Assembly: GCF_028736215.1 (NCBI RefSeq)
Contig: NZ_CP117883.1
Location: 1,674,001 to 1,738,000 of the forward strand
Length of the DNA stretch: 64,000 bases
From: Mucilaginibacter sp. KACC 22773
GTDB lineage: Bacteria; Bacteroidota; Bacteroidia; Sphingobacteriales; Sphingobacteriaceae
Reading direction: 5' to 3'
Shown: positions 1-7,978 of the stretch, in pieces
How positions within the stretch are numbered: position 1 is the stretch's first letter
Layout: each line of letters begins with the position of its first letter
Made by a program: the position numbers and the translations under genes
Notes under the pieces: generated by a model
Told to the model about the DNA's origin: nothing
The model's input: the letters and a program-made list of their open reading frames with translations, nothing else
Databases searched by the model: none

Positions 1-1
1 A

Positions 2-112
2 CCGGATGAACTCACTGAAAAGTTAAAAAGGCTTAAAATGCTTTTTGATAACGGCCTGATATCGCAGGAAGAGTACAATGCCAAGAAGCTTGATTTGTTA
101 AGCGATTTTTAA
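2..112 (+). CDS. C-terminal end of a SHOCT-domain protein (5' truncated by window)
   Basis: An open frame enters from the window edge and stops at a TAA at 110-112. The 36 visible residues have the pattern of a SHOCT domain: a short amphipathic helix (LTEKLKRLKML), then 'FDNGLISQEEYNAKK' and a second short helix. SHOCT (short C-terminal) domains usually sit at the end of membrane or stress proteins and are thought to mediate oligomerisation. The rest of the protein lies outside the window, so its overall function cannot be stated. A hairpin follows directly. Confidence 0.75.
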   Translation, partial: PDELTEKLKRLKMLFDNGLISQEEYNAKKLDLLSDF

Positions 113-121
113 AAAAAACAG

Positions 122-138
122 ACCTGCGCTAAGCAGGT
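122..138. terminator. Bidirectional terminator hairpin
   Basis: The arms ACCTGC and GCAGGT surround a 5-nt loop. They are followed by T-rich sequence on the plus strand and by an A-run on the other side that reads as T on the minus strand. The hairpin lies between the convergent SHOCT gene and the GLPGLI gene, and touches the stop codon of the latter. Confidence 0.6.
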
Positions 139-1023
139 TTATTTTTTTTCGGGTAATTCTATTGGGTTGTTATTTGTTTTGGAGTTTGAATTGTCGCCTT
201 TGATAATATTTATAGACGATATCTTATTCGGGTCTATACTGGCCAAAGGTAATCCTGTGTTTCTTGAACTGCTGTTGAAATTACCATGTGCGCTTTTCAT
301 AAATCCTTGCGGATCTTTGTCCCTCGCTTCTTTTAGCCGGGCTAATTCTTTTGGCTGTGTTTTAATATCATCGGCAGGGGGCTGTATGGTTTGTTTGCTT
401 TGGCTGATATCCTCAAATCCCATAAAATTAAAAATAACTTCTTTTTTTATATCAGCGGCCTGTACAATTAAACCAGGGAGACCATTAAGTTTCCACGGGC
501 CGTTTTTAAAAGGAAGGTCGGCGCAGAACCATGCTTCATAGTCGCGCCCTTTAAAATGAGCAGTAGCCTTTTGGCAATGCAGTGTGCCGATACTCAAAGT
601 GTCATTTTGTATCGTCCAGTTAATAACGGGCAATGGTTCCTCTGTCAAATAAAAATTAATGATTTTTTCCTCAGTGTATAGCTTTTTTGTGGCGGGGTAT
701 TGGTAGTACTCTTCATTGCTTATCACGCCGCCGCCAGTAATAGTTAAAGAAAGATGGTTAGGGTCGGCGGCCCCTTTAACCTGGTTTGCAATTTCATTAG
801 CCATTTTTTCTTCCTGTTGTTGCTTGGTAAGGCTTCGGTAAACACTTGCACTGCGGCCCGATAGTAAAACCATGGTTTCTTTATAGGGCTTGGTGCGGTT
901 GGCAGTATCCCTTATATGAATAAACTCATAAGTGGCCTTTGTAATTGCCAAATCGGGCGTTTGGGCTGATGCATTGTAAACGAAAATGCACATATTTATA
1001 AGTAGTAATATAAATGCTTTCAT
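139..1023 (-). CDS. GLPGLI family secreted protein
   Basis: 294 residues with an N-terminal signal peptide (hydrophobic residues 4-18, ending in ASAQ). The diagnostic family motif is present in the middle: 'GPWKLNGLPGLIVQA'. A Cys and Trp precede it in 'EAWFCADLPFKNGPW'. GLPGLI proteins are a Bacteroidota-specific secreted or periplasmic family of unknown function, often found in multiple copies and near TonB-linked envelope functions. The C-terminus is polar and Asn/Ser-rich. The gene stands alone and is convergent with the SHOCT gene. No clear TAnnTTTG box was found upstream. Confidence 0.9.
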   Translation of the reverse strand: MKAFILLLINMCIFVYNASAQTPDLAITKATYEFIHIRDTANRTKPYKETMVLLSGRSASVYRSLTKQQQEEKMANEIANQVKGAADPNHLSLTITGGGVISNEEYYQYPATKKLYTEEKIINFYLTEEPLPVINWTIQNDTLSIGTLHCQKATAHFKGRDYEAWFCADLPFKNGPWKLNGLPGLIVQAADIKKEVIFNFMGFEDISQSKQTIQPPADDIKTQPKELARLKEARDKDPQGFMKSAHGNFNSSSRNTGLPLASIDPNKISSINIIKGDNSNSKTNNNPIELPEKK

Positions 1024-1266
1024 ACCGGTTAATATAATTTGTCTGGAGATTTTGTAAAACTAATAATTTAGTTATTGTATTTGCAAGTGTTTTTACAATT
1101 ACTATAACCTGTAGTAAAAGATAAAACAGCCGTTTTTTTGTTTGAGCTTGATCGTCGGTGGGGCAGGATTAATGCTAATACAGTAAGAGGAGAGATTTAA
1201 AAGGGATGTTACTTTAAAAACAATTATAGGGATAGTTAAAGCACCTAATCACCCAAAAAATAACTG

Positions 1267-1722
1267 CTAATTTAAAAGCCGTTCATCAAAGCTAAATGCT
1301 TCTGTGTTTGTTAGTTTTATCGCCCATGCAGCTGGATGTAAGGGATTTATAAGGTAGTTGTATTCGGCAGGTACAATGGATGAAGGAACTTTTATGGCCA
1401 GGCATTCACGTTTCTTCAAAAACTCATCACCTAATTGGCGCAATGTAACCGGAGGAGGTATCTCCCGCCAATTTGCGGGTAACAAAGCAGGGTTCAGCAC
1501 ATAGATGTTATCTTCGGGGATCTCAATTTCTACAAGGCAAAAATTATCAGGTACTAATAGGGGAGGCAGATGAACTAATACCTCAAGCACAGCTAGCGCC
1601 CGTGATGACGCCGTGTAAAGCATCGGTTTACCTTCACTATTCCAGCGGCCTCCATATAAGCGGGCCCCTGTGCCTGTTAAATCACCGGCATAGTTGCAGT
1701 TGGCAATGCGGTATAGTATCAT
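1267..1722 (-). CDS. RES-domain toxin of a RES/Xre toxin-antitoxin pair
   Basis: 151 residues. The N-terminus 'LYRIANCNYAGDLTGTGA' with 'RLYGGRWNSEGKPMLYTAS' carries the conserved Arg, Gly-rich and Ser residues that name the RES family, and 'ALAVLEVLVHL' follows. Characterised RES toxins degrade NAD+ (established for the family; here inferred). The ATG overlaps the stop of the upstream antitoxin in an ATGA arrangement at 1720-1724, so the two genes are translationally coupled with the antitoxin first, as is usual for this family. The length is normal and no break is seen, so the toxin is probably active. Confidence 0.93.
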   Translation of the reverse strand: MILYRIANCNYAGDLTGTGARLYGGRWNSEGKPMLYTASSRALAVLEVLVHLPPLLVPDNFCLVEIEIPEDNIYVLNPALLPANWREIPPPVTLRQLGDEFLKKRECLAIKVPSSIVPAEYNYLINPLHPAAWAIKLTNTEAFSFDERLLN

Positions 1723-2216
1723 CAGGCAAAAATACCGTGCTCAATTCGGCCCAGTTCTTTAAAAACCATATCAAAACCTGCAGATGTATCCAGGATGGTA
1801 ACAGGGGCCTCGCCTTTAAAAATAAGTGATGGCGTTTTTATCCAGGTTTTGAATTTATCCATCGAACCAAAAACTTCCTGCCCACGGGTATAAAGGCGGG
1901 CAAGCTCAACGGCTTTTTCGGCGTATTCAGTTTTAATAATGGCATCATCTTCGTAGCGCTGTAAAGTACGCTCGCTAATGTGTAAGATAATGGCTAACTC
2001 CTGTAGGTTTAACGATATTTTTTTTGCCAGTGAAAGTAAAGCGCTTTTAGGAAAACCCTGACGGGCCAGGTTAATGATGTCAAAATCGGAGTTGAGGGTT
2101 AATGCTTTTGTACCTCCAAGCAAGTTGTAAAATGAAGGCATAGTACCCATGTTGCGATAAGCAACCATAGGCTCATGGAGTACACTTTGTGCTTCTTTTT
2201 TTGTTTTGTACGACAT
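1722..2216 (-). CDS. Xre/MbcA/ParS-type antitoxin (DUF2384 toxin-binding) for the RES toxin
   Basis: 164 residues from the chosen ATG at 2214-2216 (MSYKTKKEAQ). An upstream in-frame ATG at 2252 is rejected because it lies above the -7 box. The protein has a helix-turn-helix-like central part (about residues 55-105, 'LSLAKKISLNLQELAIILHISERTLQRYE'). A C-terminal toxin-binding domain follows, with 'ARLYTRGQEVFGSMDKFKTWIKTPSLIFKGEAP' matching the DUF2384/MbcA-like pattern. It should neutralise the RES protein and repress the operon through the palindrome that covers its own promoter and start codon. Confidence 0.92.
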   Translation of the reverse strand: MSYKTKKEAQSVLHEPMVAYRNMGTMPSFYNLLGGTKALTLNSDFDIINLARQGFPKSALLSLAKKISLNLQELAIILHISERTLQRYEDDAIIKTEYAEKAVELARLYTRGQEVFGSMDKFKTWIKTPSLIFKGEAPVTILDTSAGFDMVFKELGRIEHGIFA

Positions 2217-2245
2217 ATATACAAATATAATTACCATATGTCGTA
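2209..2245 (-). promoter_or_regulatory. Promoter and palindromic operator of the RES/Xre operon
   Basis: A perfect 10-bp inverted repeat (TACGACATAT at 2209-2218, ATATGTCGTA at 2236-2245) with a 17-bp spacer. Between the arms lies a minus-strand -7 box TATATTTG (2222-2229), with a TTG 20 bp upstream as -33. The downstream arm covers the antitoxin ATG. A dimeric Xre repressor bound here would block the promoter. The -7 box ends only 5 nt before the ATG, so the transcript is probably leaderless or nearly so. Confidence 0.7.
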
Positions 2246-2261
2246 TTTGCAAGTATTAATC

Positions 2262-2295
2262 AATAAAAAAGCGATGAGTTTTAGGCTCATCGCTT
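2262..2295 (-). terminator. tyrS: Intrinsic terminator downstream of tyrS
   Basis: The 10-bp arms AAGCGATGAG and CTCATCGCTT surround a 7-nt loop. On the minus strand they are followed by TTTTTTATTG, a standard intrinsic terminator for the tyrS transcript. It lies just upstream of the RES/Xre promoter. Confidence 0.75.
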
Positions 2296-2308
2296 CTTTG
2301 ATTTCAAG

Positions 2309-2337
2309 ACTTGCGAAGTTTCAAAAACTTCGCAAGT
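2309..2337. repeat. Perfect inverted repeat 3' of tyrS
   Basis: ACTTGCGAAGTTT and its exact reverse complement are separated by 3 nt, giving a 13-bp stem between the tyrS stop and the T-tailed terminator. It has no T-tract of its own. It may be a second 3'-end stabilising stem or a protein-binding palindrome. Confidence 0.6.
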
Positions 2338-2349
2338 ATAATAACGTGT

Positions 2350-3633
2350 TTATTCTGCTACTATCAAAAAGTAGTTCTTTTTTCCTTTTTGTGCTACTAT
2401 AAATTTCCCGTTTATCAGAGCATCTGCACTATAAACGTCATCGGCCGTCGCAATCTTTACTTTGTTTATCGACGCGCCACCACCAACAATCGTTTTCTTT
2501 GCTTCACCCTTGGATGGGAATATAGCGGTTTTAACAGCTAACAAATCGGTAATGCTAATGCCCTCATGTAATTCAGTTAATGAAATTGCAAAGTTGGGTA
2601 CGCCAGCAAATAAACCCAATACCTCGGCATCGTTCAGTTCGCTTAAAAACTCTATGCCAACATTCCCAAATAAAAACTCCGATGATTTAATCGCTTTTTC
2701 ATACTCGGCTTCGCCATGCACACGGATAGTGATATCTTTTGCTAATGCTTTTTGTAACACCCTTGTATGTGGCGCTAAATCATGCTCGGTTTCCCAGGCT
2801 TCAATTACTTCGCGATCATACAAGGTAAATATCCTGATGTATGCCTTCGCGTCAACATCAGTAGTGTTTAACCAAAACTGGTAAAACTGGTAAGGCGATG
2901 TACGCTCTGCATCCAACCAAACGGCGCCGCTTTCAGTTTTGCCAAATTTAGTACCATCTGCTTTTTTTATTAGTTGGGTAGTAAGTGCAAAAGCCTCACC
3001 CGCATCTTTTCTGCGAATCAGTTCGGTACCAGTGACAATATTGCCCCATTGGTCGCTGCCACCCATTTGTATGGTGCAATTATGGTGTTTCCACAGGTAA
3101 TAAAAATCGTATCCCTGAACCAACTGGTAAGTAAACTCGGTGAACGACATGCCAGTATCACCTTCCAAACGTTTCTTAACCGAATCTTTGGCCATCATGT
3201 AGTTCACAGTGATATGCTTACCAACATCGCGGATAAAATCAAGAAAAGTAAAACTTTTAAACCAATCGTAATTGTTTACCATTTTGGCACTATTCATGCC
3301 GCTGTCAAAATCCAGGAAACGGGTAAGTTGCGCCTTTACAGCCTCCAGGTTATGTTGCAAAACATCTTCAGATAATAAATTGCGTTCCTGCGATTTGCCC
3401 GAAGGATCGCCCACCATACCGGTAGCCCCGCCAACCAGTGCGAATGGTTTATGGCCCGCGCGCTGAAAGTGGATGAGCGTCATGATCTGTGTAAGGTGAC
3501 CTACGTGCAGCGAATCTGCAGTTGGGTCAAATCCTATATATCCCGAAGCCATGCCTTTATTAAGCATTTCTTCGGTGCCCGGCATAATGGTATGCAGCAT
3601 ACCGCGCCAGGTTAGTTCTTCAACAAAATTCAT
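2350..3633 (-). CDS. tyrS: Tyrosyl-tRNA synthetase
   Basis: 427 residues, the usual bacterial TyrRS length. It charges tRNA-Tyr with tyrosine in the cytoplasm. The class I HIGH signature is 'HVGHL' at residues 43-47 in '[14 protein letters not shown]'. The KMSKS equivalent is 'KFGKT' at 229-233. The tyrosine pocket motif 'GGSDQWGN' is at about 191-198. The last 60 or so residues form an S4-like RNA-binding domain ('[11 protein letters not shown]'). It is a monocistronic minus-strand gene with a terminator downstream and a TATCTTTG box upstream. Nothing abnormal was seen. Confidence 0.98.
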   Translation of the reverse strand: MNFVEELTWRGMLHTIMPGTEEMLNKGMASGYIGFDPTADSLHVGHLTQIMTLIHFQRAGHKPFALVGGATGMVGDPSGKSQERNLLSEDVLQHNLEAVKAQLTRFLDFDSGMNSAKMVNNYDWFKSFTFLDFIRDVGKHITVNYMMAKDSVKKRLEGDTGMSFTEFTYQLVQGYDFYYLWKHHNCTIQMGGSDQWGNIVTGTELIRRKDAGEAFALTTQLIKKADGTKFGKTESGAVWLDAERTSPYQFYQFWLNTTDVDAKAYIRIFTLYDREVIEAWETEHDLAPHTRVLQKALAKDITIRVHGEAEYEKAIKSSEFLFGNVGIEFLSELNDAEVLGLFAGVPNFAISLTELHEGISITDLLAVKTAIFPSKGEAKKTIVGGGASINKVKIATADDVYSADALINGKFIVAQKGKKNYFLIVAE

Positions 3634-3656
3634 ATTAAGTGTTGTTTCAAAGGTTG

Positions 3657-3664
3657 CAAAGATA
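3657..3664 (-). promoter_or_regulatory. tyrS: -7 box (TATCTTTG) of the tyrS promoter
   Basis: The minus-strand TATCTTTG fits the Bacteroidota -7 consensus TAnnTTTG, 24 nt before the tyrS ATG. A convincing -33 TTG was not found at the usual distance. Confidence 0.5.
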
Positions 3665-3802
3665 TAAAGCTAAAGCAGAATATGCGCGAATGGATGGCAA
3701 TTCATGATTTGTAACATAGTTAACTACAGGTAAATTCTATTTCAAATAATTACTTATTCTTTGTATCTTGAGCAAAACGGGGTATTTTGCAACTCGAGGC
3801 TT

Positions 3803-4474
3803 ATGAATTTTTTATCACATTATTATTTCGACAGGGATACCAGCAACTGTTACCACGTATTGGGAACGGTGCTGCCCGACCTGTTGAAAAATGCCGATAA
3901 ACACATTGTTCTGCACCCCGAAAAGCTGCAACACCCTGATAACGATGTTAATTCAATTATAGTCGGCTGGAATAAGCACCTGGCTGTCGACAGGTATTTT
4001 CACTCTTCTGATTTTTTTATCACACACTCGCATGAGTTAAAAAAACTCCTGCGCCCTGCAATCGAAGGCTCACCGGTTAAGCCATTTTTTTTAGGTCATA
4101 TCGCATTGGAGCTTATTATAGATAATTTGTTATTAACCACCGGTAAGGTAAAGGTTGATGAGTTTTATGATCACCTATCCGGCTGTAAAACAGCAACGAT
4201 AAACGCGTTTTTAATTTTTTCGGGCCTGAAAAACACCGAAGTGTTTTTCAGGTTTTATGAAAAATTTAAGGAGAGTAAATACCTGCATACCTATGCCGAA
4301 ACCCACCAGATAGCCTATGCACTTAAGCGCATCTGCATGCGCATTTGGAAAGATCCCTTTACGCCACAGCAGGAAGCGGCGATGAATGATGTGCTGGGCA
4401 TCTACCGCAATTATTTGTTGGATAGCTTTATGTCGATTTTTGAGGAGATAGGTGATAAATTATCCGGTATATAA
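3803..4474 (+). CDS. Distant AcpH/DUF479-like protein (ACP phosphodiesterase-like)
   Basis: 223 residues from the ATG at 3803 ('MNFLSHYYF'). An earlier in-frame ATG at 3761 would add 14 residues unlike the family. The start and the pattern of helical blocks ('GTVLPDLLK', 'GWNKHLAVDRYFHSS', 'FLGHIALELIIDNLL') resemble the all-helical ACP phosphodiesterase family. In that family an N-terminal NFLAH motif and scattered His/Asp residues bind the metal. AcpH removes the phosphopantetheine arm of acyl carrier protein. The match here is distant, so substrate and activity are inference; the safest label is a conserved Bacteroidota protein. It stands alone between tyrS and rpsA. Confidence 0.75.
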   Translation: MNFLSHYYFDRDTSNCYHVLGTVLPDLLKNADKHIVLHPEKLQHPDNDVNSIIVGWNKHLAVDRYFHSSDFFITHSHELKKLLRPAIEGSPVKPFFLGHIALELIIDNLLLTTGKVKVDEFYDHLSGCKTATINAFLIFSGLKNTEVFFRFYEKFKESKYLHTYAETHQIAYALKRICMRIWKDPFTPQQEAAMNDVLGIYRNYLLDSFMSIFEEIGDKLSGI

Positions 4475-4614
4475 TAGGTTGATATTGAGCTGATCCGCTA
4501 TTTCAAAGGCCATTATTAATGCATCCCGCTCCTTAAAACGCTCCTTCTGCCTAAAAAGCCTTAATTATCAGCAATTAACATTAAATAATTCTTTTTTTAA
4601 TAAAATTATGTCCT

Positions 4615-4622
4615 TACCTTTG
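4615..4622 (+). promoter_or_regulatory. rpsA: -7 box (TACCTTTG) of the rpsA promoter
   Basis: TACCTTTG is followed by CAGTCC, the same 14 bases as at the rpsL promoter. A T-rich stretch occupies the -33 position. The box lies downstream of the ATG at 4608, which excludes that codon as the start of rpsA. Confidence 0.65.
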
Positions 4623-4664
4623 CAGTCCCAATTAACAAATTGGGAAAAGGAGATAAATTATTTA

Positions 4665-6644
4665 ATGGCAAAAAAACAAGAAGCAGAAAAAGAATTAAAA
4701 GCGAAAGAAGCTGAACTGGGTACAGTTACCGCATCTGGCGAAAAAGAAACTATTGAATCAGAAGCTGATTCAATCTCGATCGAAGAGATCAAATCTAAAA
4801 TTGCAGCTACACCGAGCGAAGATTTCGACTGGGATGCAGATGACAAAAAGTTTGGTAACTACAGCGATAGCGACCGTGAAAAATTTGAGAAATTGTATGA
4901 TGGAACTTTCAGTTCTATCACCAAAGGCGAAATCATCACCGGTACTGTTGTTAATGTTAACAACAAAGATGTAGTATTAAACGTAGGATTTAAATCAGAC
5001 GGTTTAGTTTCAGTATCAGAATTCCGTGATACACCTGATCTGAAGATCGGTGACACAGTTGACGTATTTGTAGAGTCACAAGAAGATGCTAACGGTCAGT
5101 TAGTACTTTCACGTAAACGTGCAAAAACTCAAAAATCATGGGAGCGCATTAATTCAGCACTTGATAATGATGAAATCATCACTGGTTTTGTGAAGAGCAG
5201 AACTAAAGGTGGTTTAATTGTTGATATCATGGGCGTTGAAGCCTTCTTACCAGGTTCACAAATCGATATTAAACCTATCAGGGATTACGATGTGTACGTT
5301 GGTAAAACAATGGAATTCAAAGTTGTTAAAATCAACCACGAGTTTAAAAACGTAGTGGTATCGCACAAAGTGCTGATTGAAGACGATTTGGAAAACCAAA
5401 AAACAGAAATCGTTGCCCGCCTTGAAAAAGGTCAGGTATTGGAAGGTACTGTTAAAAACATTACAGACTTTGGTGTATTTATTGACCTTGGTGGTGTTGA
5501 TGGTTTATTACACATTACTGATATTTCATGGGGCCGTATTGAGCATCCGCGCGAAATTTTGGCATTGGATCAAAAAATCAACGTTGTTGTGCTTGATTTT
5601 GATGACGAGAAAAAACGTATCGCTCTGGGCTTAAAACAATTAACTCCACACCCTTGGCAGTCGCTTGACGAAAACATCGTTGTAGGCTCGAAAGTAAAAG
5701 GACGTATTGTTACTGTTGCTGATTACGGTGCATTCCTTGAAATCATCCCTGGTGTTGAAGGTTTAATCCACGTATCAGAAATGTCGTGGTCACAAAATCT
5801 GCGTAACCCTCAGGAATTCCTGAAAGTTGGTGACGAGATTGAAGCACAAGTGTTAACACTTGACCGCGACGAACGCAAAATGAGCTTAGGTGTTAAACAA
5901 TTAACTCCTGATCCATGGCAAAACGCTGGCGAGAAATACGCTATCGGCACAACTCACGTTGCTACAGTTAAAAACATGACCAACTTTGGTGTGTTTGTTG
6001 AACTGGAAGACGGAATTGACGGCTTAATCCACATCAGCGACTTATCATGGTCTAAAAAAGTTAACCACCCTAATGAATTCACTAAAGTTGGTGAAAAATT
6101 AAACGTGGTTGTTTTAGAGCTTGATATCGATAACCGCAAATTAAGCTTAGGCCACAAACAGCTTGAAGAAAACCCTTGGGATACTTTTGAAACCATCTTC
6201 ACTATTGATTCAATACATGAAGGTACCGTGTTAAAAGTAACTGACAAAGGTGCTATCGTAGCTTTACCTTACGGTGTTGAAGGCTTTGCGCCAACCAAAC
6301 ACCTGGTTAAAGAAGACGGCAAAAGCGTTAAAGCTGAAGAGGCTGCTGAATTCAAGATCATTGAATTTAACAAAGAAAACAAACGTATCGTAATTTCACA
6401 CTCACGTATATGGGAAGAAGCTCGCGCTGACGCTCGTGTTCAGGAATTTGAAAACCGCAAAAAAGAGGCAAAATCTGCCAGCAACGCGGTTAAAAAAGTG
6501 AAAGAATCAGTTGAAAAATCAACTTTAGGCGACCTTAGCGTATTAGCTCAGTTAAAAGAGCAAATGGAAGGTGCTGAAAGCAAAGCCCGTAAAGCTGCGC
6601 CAGCCCCTGCTGCTAAAAAAGAATCTGAAGGCGAAGAAGCATAA
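4665..6644 (+). CDS. rpsA: 30S ribosomal protein S1
   Basis: 659 residues from the ATG at 4665 (MAKKQEAEKE). The upstream ATG at 4608 is rejected because it precedes the -7 box, and because AAGGAG at 4647-4652 lies 12 nt before 4665, an unusually clear Shine-Dalgarno for this phylum. S1 binds mRNA on the small subunit and helps initiation on structured or leader-poor messages. Six S1 (OB-fold) repeats are visible, with recurring 'GxVxxxxxFGxFVxL..GxxGLxHxSxxSW' patterns and 'DPWQ/HPWQ' linkers. The N-terminus has an acidic/Lys-rich extension (about 80 residues) and the C-terminus a Lys/Ala-rich tail. Both are common in Bacteroidota S1. It is monocistronic. Confidence 0.97.
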   Translation: MAKKQEAEKELKAKEAELGTVTASGEKETIESEADSISIEEIKSKIAATPSEDFDWDADDKKFGNYSDSDREKFEKLYDGTFSSITKGEIITGTVVNVNNKDVVLNVGFKSDGLVSVSEFRDTPDLKIGDTVDVFVESQEDANGQLVLSRKRAKTQKSWERINSALDNDEIITGFVKSRTKGGLIVDIMGVEAFLPGSQIDIKPIRDYDVYVGKTMEFKVVKINHEFKNVVVSHKVLIEDDLENQKTEIVARLEKGQVLEGTVKNITDFGVFIDLGGVDGLLHITDISWGRIEHPREILALDQKINVVVLDFDDEKKRIALGLKQLTPHPWQSLDENIVVGSKVKGRIVTVADYGAFLEIIPGVEGLIHVSEMSWSQNLRNPQEFLKVGDEIEAQVLTLDRDERKMSLGVKQLTPDPWQNAGEKYAIGTTHVATVKNMTNFGVFVELEDGIDGLIHISDLSWSKKVNHPNEFTKVGEKLNVVVLELDIDNRKLSLGHKQLEENPWDTFETIFTIDSIHEGTVLKVTDKGAIVALPYGVEGFAPTKHLVKEDGKSVKAEEAAEFKIIEFNKENKRIVISHSRIWEEARADARVQEFENRKKEAKSASNAVKKVKESVEKSTLGDLSVLAQLKEQMEGAESKARKAAPAPAAKKESEGEEA

Positions 6645-6666
6645 GCTTAACTGACGTAATATTCTT

Positions 6667-6699
6667 AAGCCCTTCCGAGAAATTGGAAGGGCTTTTTTT
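6667..6699 (+). terminator. rpsA: Intrinsic terminator of rpsA
   Basis: The arms AAGCCCTTCC and GGAAGGGCTT (10 bp) surround an 8-nt loop, followed by a run of T residues. It sits 23 nt after the rpsA stop. Confidence 0.9.
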
Positions 6700-6725
6700 A
6701 TATGATCAAAAAATAAAAGAATTTG

Positions 6726-6747
6726 TTTACAGAATATTGTAAATTTG
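6726..6747 (+). promoter_or_regulatory. Promoter and candidate operator of the PIN toxin-antitoxin pair
   Basis: The -7 box TAAATTTG (6740-6747) lies 17 nt before the antitoxin ATG. It overlaps an inverted repeat TTTACA (6726-6731) / TGTAAA (6738-6743) around GAATAT. The position suits autorepression by the antitoxin; this is inference from layout. Confidence 0.5.
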
Positions 6748-6764
6748 ATTAACACAATACAATA

Positions 6765-6980
6765 ATGACTACACTCACCATAAAAGTAAAAGATGATAAA
6801 ACGCTTAAGCTCATAGAAGATCTTGAAGCGTTGGATCTGATACAGGTAGTTAGCCACGATGTAAAGAAAACTTCAAAACTATCTGCCCTATTAAAAGGCA
6901 GCATTTCCGCCGAAAAAGCTGATGCGATGCAAGCTGAATTGAATCAAATACGTAACGAATGGGACAGGAATACCTATTAG
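6765..6980 (+). CDS. Putative antitoxin upstream of a PIN-domain toxin
   Basis: 71 residues. The N-terminal third is beta-like ('TTLTIKVKDDKTLKLIEDLEAL') and the C-terminal part is helical and charged, with 'KTSKLSALLKGSISAEKADAMQAELNQI'. This is the typical shape of a small antitoxin with a DNA-binding N-terminus and a toxin-wrapping C-terminus. It is not a recognisable AbrB, RHH or Phd family member by eye. Its stop lies 22 nt inside the PIN gene, so the two are co-translated. The pair is AT-richer than the flanking rpsA. The antitoxin role is inferred from the pairing. Confidence 0.8.
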   Translation: MTTLTIKVKDDKTLKLIEDLEALDLIQVVSHDVKKTSKLSALLKGSISAEKADAMQAELNQIRNEWDRNTY

Positions 6981-7351
6981 ATACAAACGTAATAATCGAT
7001 TTTTCGGCATTAAAACTTCCTGAAAAAGCTTACGAACAATTATCCGCTATTATAGATTCATTCCCTCAAATCTCGATAATCAACAAAATTGAACTTTTAA
7101 GTATTTCGGAAGTGCCGGAACAAATACTTGCATTTGTTGATGAGGCATATGTTATCAAACTTGATGATGATATCGTTTCAAAAACAATTGAAATCAGAAG
7201 AAAATACAGGATTAAACTTCCCGATGCAATTATAGCAGCTACTGCTGTAATAATGAAGCTTCATTTAATAACTCATAATGTAAGCGACTTTAAGGGTATC
7301 AAAGGATTAAAACTTATTGATCCGTATACTCAATTTAATAAATACTTCTAA
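6959..7351 (+). CDS. PIN-domain ribonuclease toxin (VapC-like)
   Basis: 130 residues, the usual VapC length. The acidic active-site set of the PIN fold is visible: Asp in 'LLDTNVIID' (residues 6-14), Glu in 'NKIELL', Asp in 'KLPDAIIAATA' and Asp in 'THNVSDF'. PIN toxins cleave RNA with Mg2+, often tRNA or rRNA loops; the target here is unknown. The ATG at 6959 lies inside the antitoxin gene in another frame. No damage is seen, so the toxin should be functional. It is probably horizontally acquired: AT-rich and between two unrelated housekeeping units. Confidence 0.93.
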   Translation: MGQEYLLDTNVIIDFSALKLPEKAYEQLSAIIDSFPQISIINKIELLSISEVPEQILAFVDEAYVIKLDDDIVSKTIEIRRKYRIKLPDAIIAATAVIMKLHLITHNVSDFKGIKGLKLIDPYTQFNKYF

Positions 7352-7424
7352 TAATTAACCTTGATAACTCTTTAGTATTCACTGGCAGATATGCTCTTTG
7401 TCTACTATCGTATAATAAAATACC

Positions 7425-7970
7425 ATGCAGGATACAAAAGAAACCAGTAAGCTCATTAGCTATTGGCTCAGACATCATCCCGAAGACGGGAACCTCCAGC
7501 TTGATGATTTTGGCTGGGCAGCGGTTGATGAACTGATTAAGGCACTCGCCACAAAGGGGCAGGTTTTTACCAATGCTGAAATTGTGGAACTAAGCAAATC
7601 ATTTGATAAAGTGAGGTGGGAATTTAGTGAAGACGGCAGTAAGATAAGGGCAACACACGGTCATTCTATTGAAGTGATTTTAGATGAAAAGGCTGTTAAG
7701 CCGCCTGCTTTGCTTTATCATGGCACATCGTTAAATAAAATAGATGCCATAAAAGAAAATGGCTTGCTTGCCATGCAGCGACAGTTTGTACATTTATCAA
7801 CAGAGAGCGAAGTAGCTATTTCGGTAGGCAAGAGGCACGGCAAGCCTTTGCTTATAGAAATTGATGCTGCGGCCTTAGCGGCCGACGGCTGGGTGTTTTA
7901 TCAAACAAGCGAGAATGTTTGGCTAACTACCAATATTCCTGTTAAATATCTTAAAATTGAACAAAAATAG
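7425..7970 (+). CDS. kptA: RNA 2'-phosphotransferase (Tpt1/KptA family)
   Basis: 181 residues, full length for the family. KptA transfers a 2'-phosphate from RNA to NAD+, giving ADP-ribose 1'',2''-cyclic phosphate. In fungi this finishes tRNA splicing; in bacteria the natural substrate is unsettled. Family motifs are clear: 'SKLISYWLRHHPE' at the start of the N-lobe (Arg/His pair), 'WAAVDELI' and 'ATHGHS', then in the NAD-binding lobe 'LYHGTS' and 'VHLS'. It is followed after 8 nt by an ACT-domain gene, so the two probably form an operon. No RNA ligase is nearby. Confidence 0.94.
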   Translation: MQDTKETSKLISYWLRHHPEDGNLQLDDFGWAAVDELIKALATKGQVFTNAEIVELSKSFDKVRWEFSEDGSKIRATHGHSIEVILDEKAVKPPALLYHGTSLNKIDAIKENGLLAMQRQFVHLSTESEVAISVGKRHGKPLLIEIDAAALAADGWVFYQTSENVWLTTNIPVKYLKIEQK

Positions 7971-7978
7971 TTTAAGCC

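Noticed and set aside
3761..3802. Earlier start for the AcpH-like protein
   Set aside because: The 14 added residues do not resemble the family; the NFLSH start is at 3803.
4460..4563. Minus-strand peptide 'ERFKERDALIMAFEIADQLN...' behind the AcpH-like gene
   Set aside because: About 34 codons without start codon or signal; such a length is expected by chance, although the text looks protein-like.
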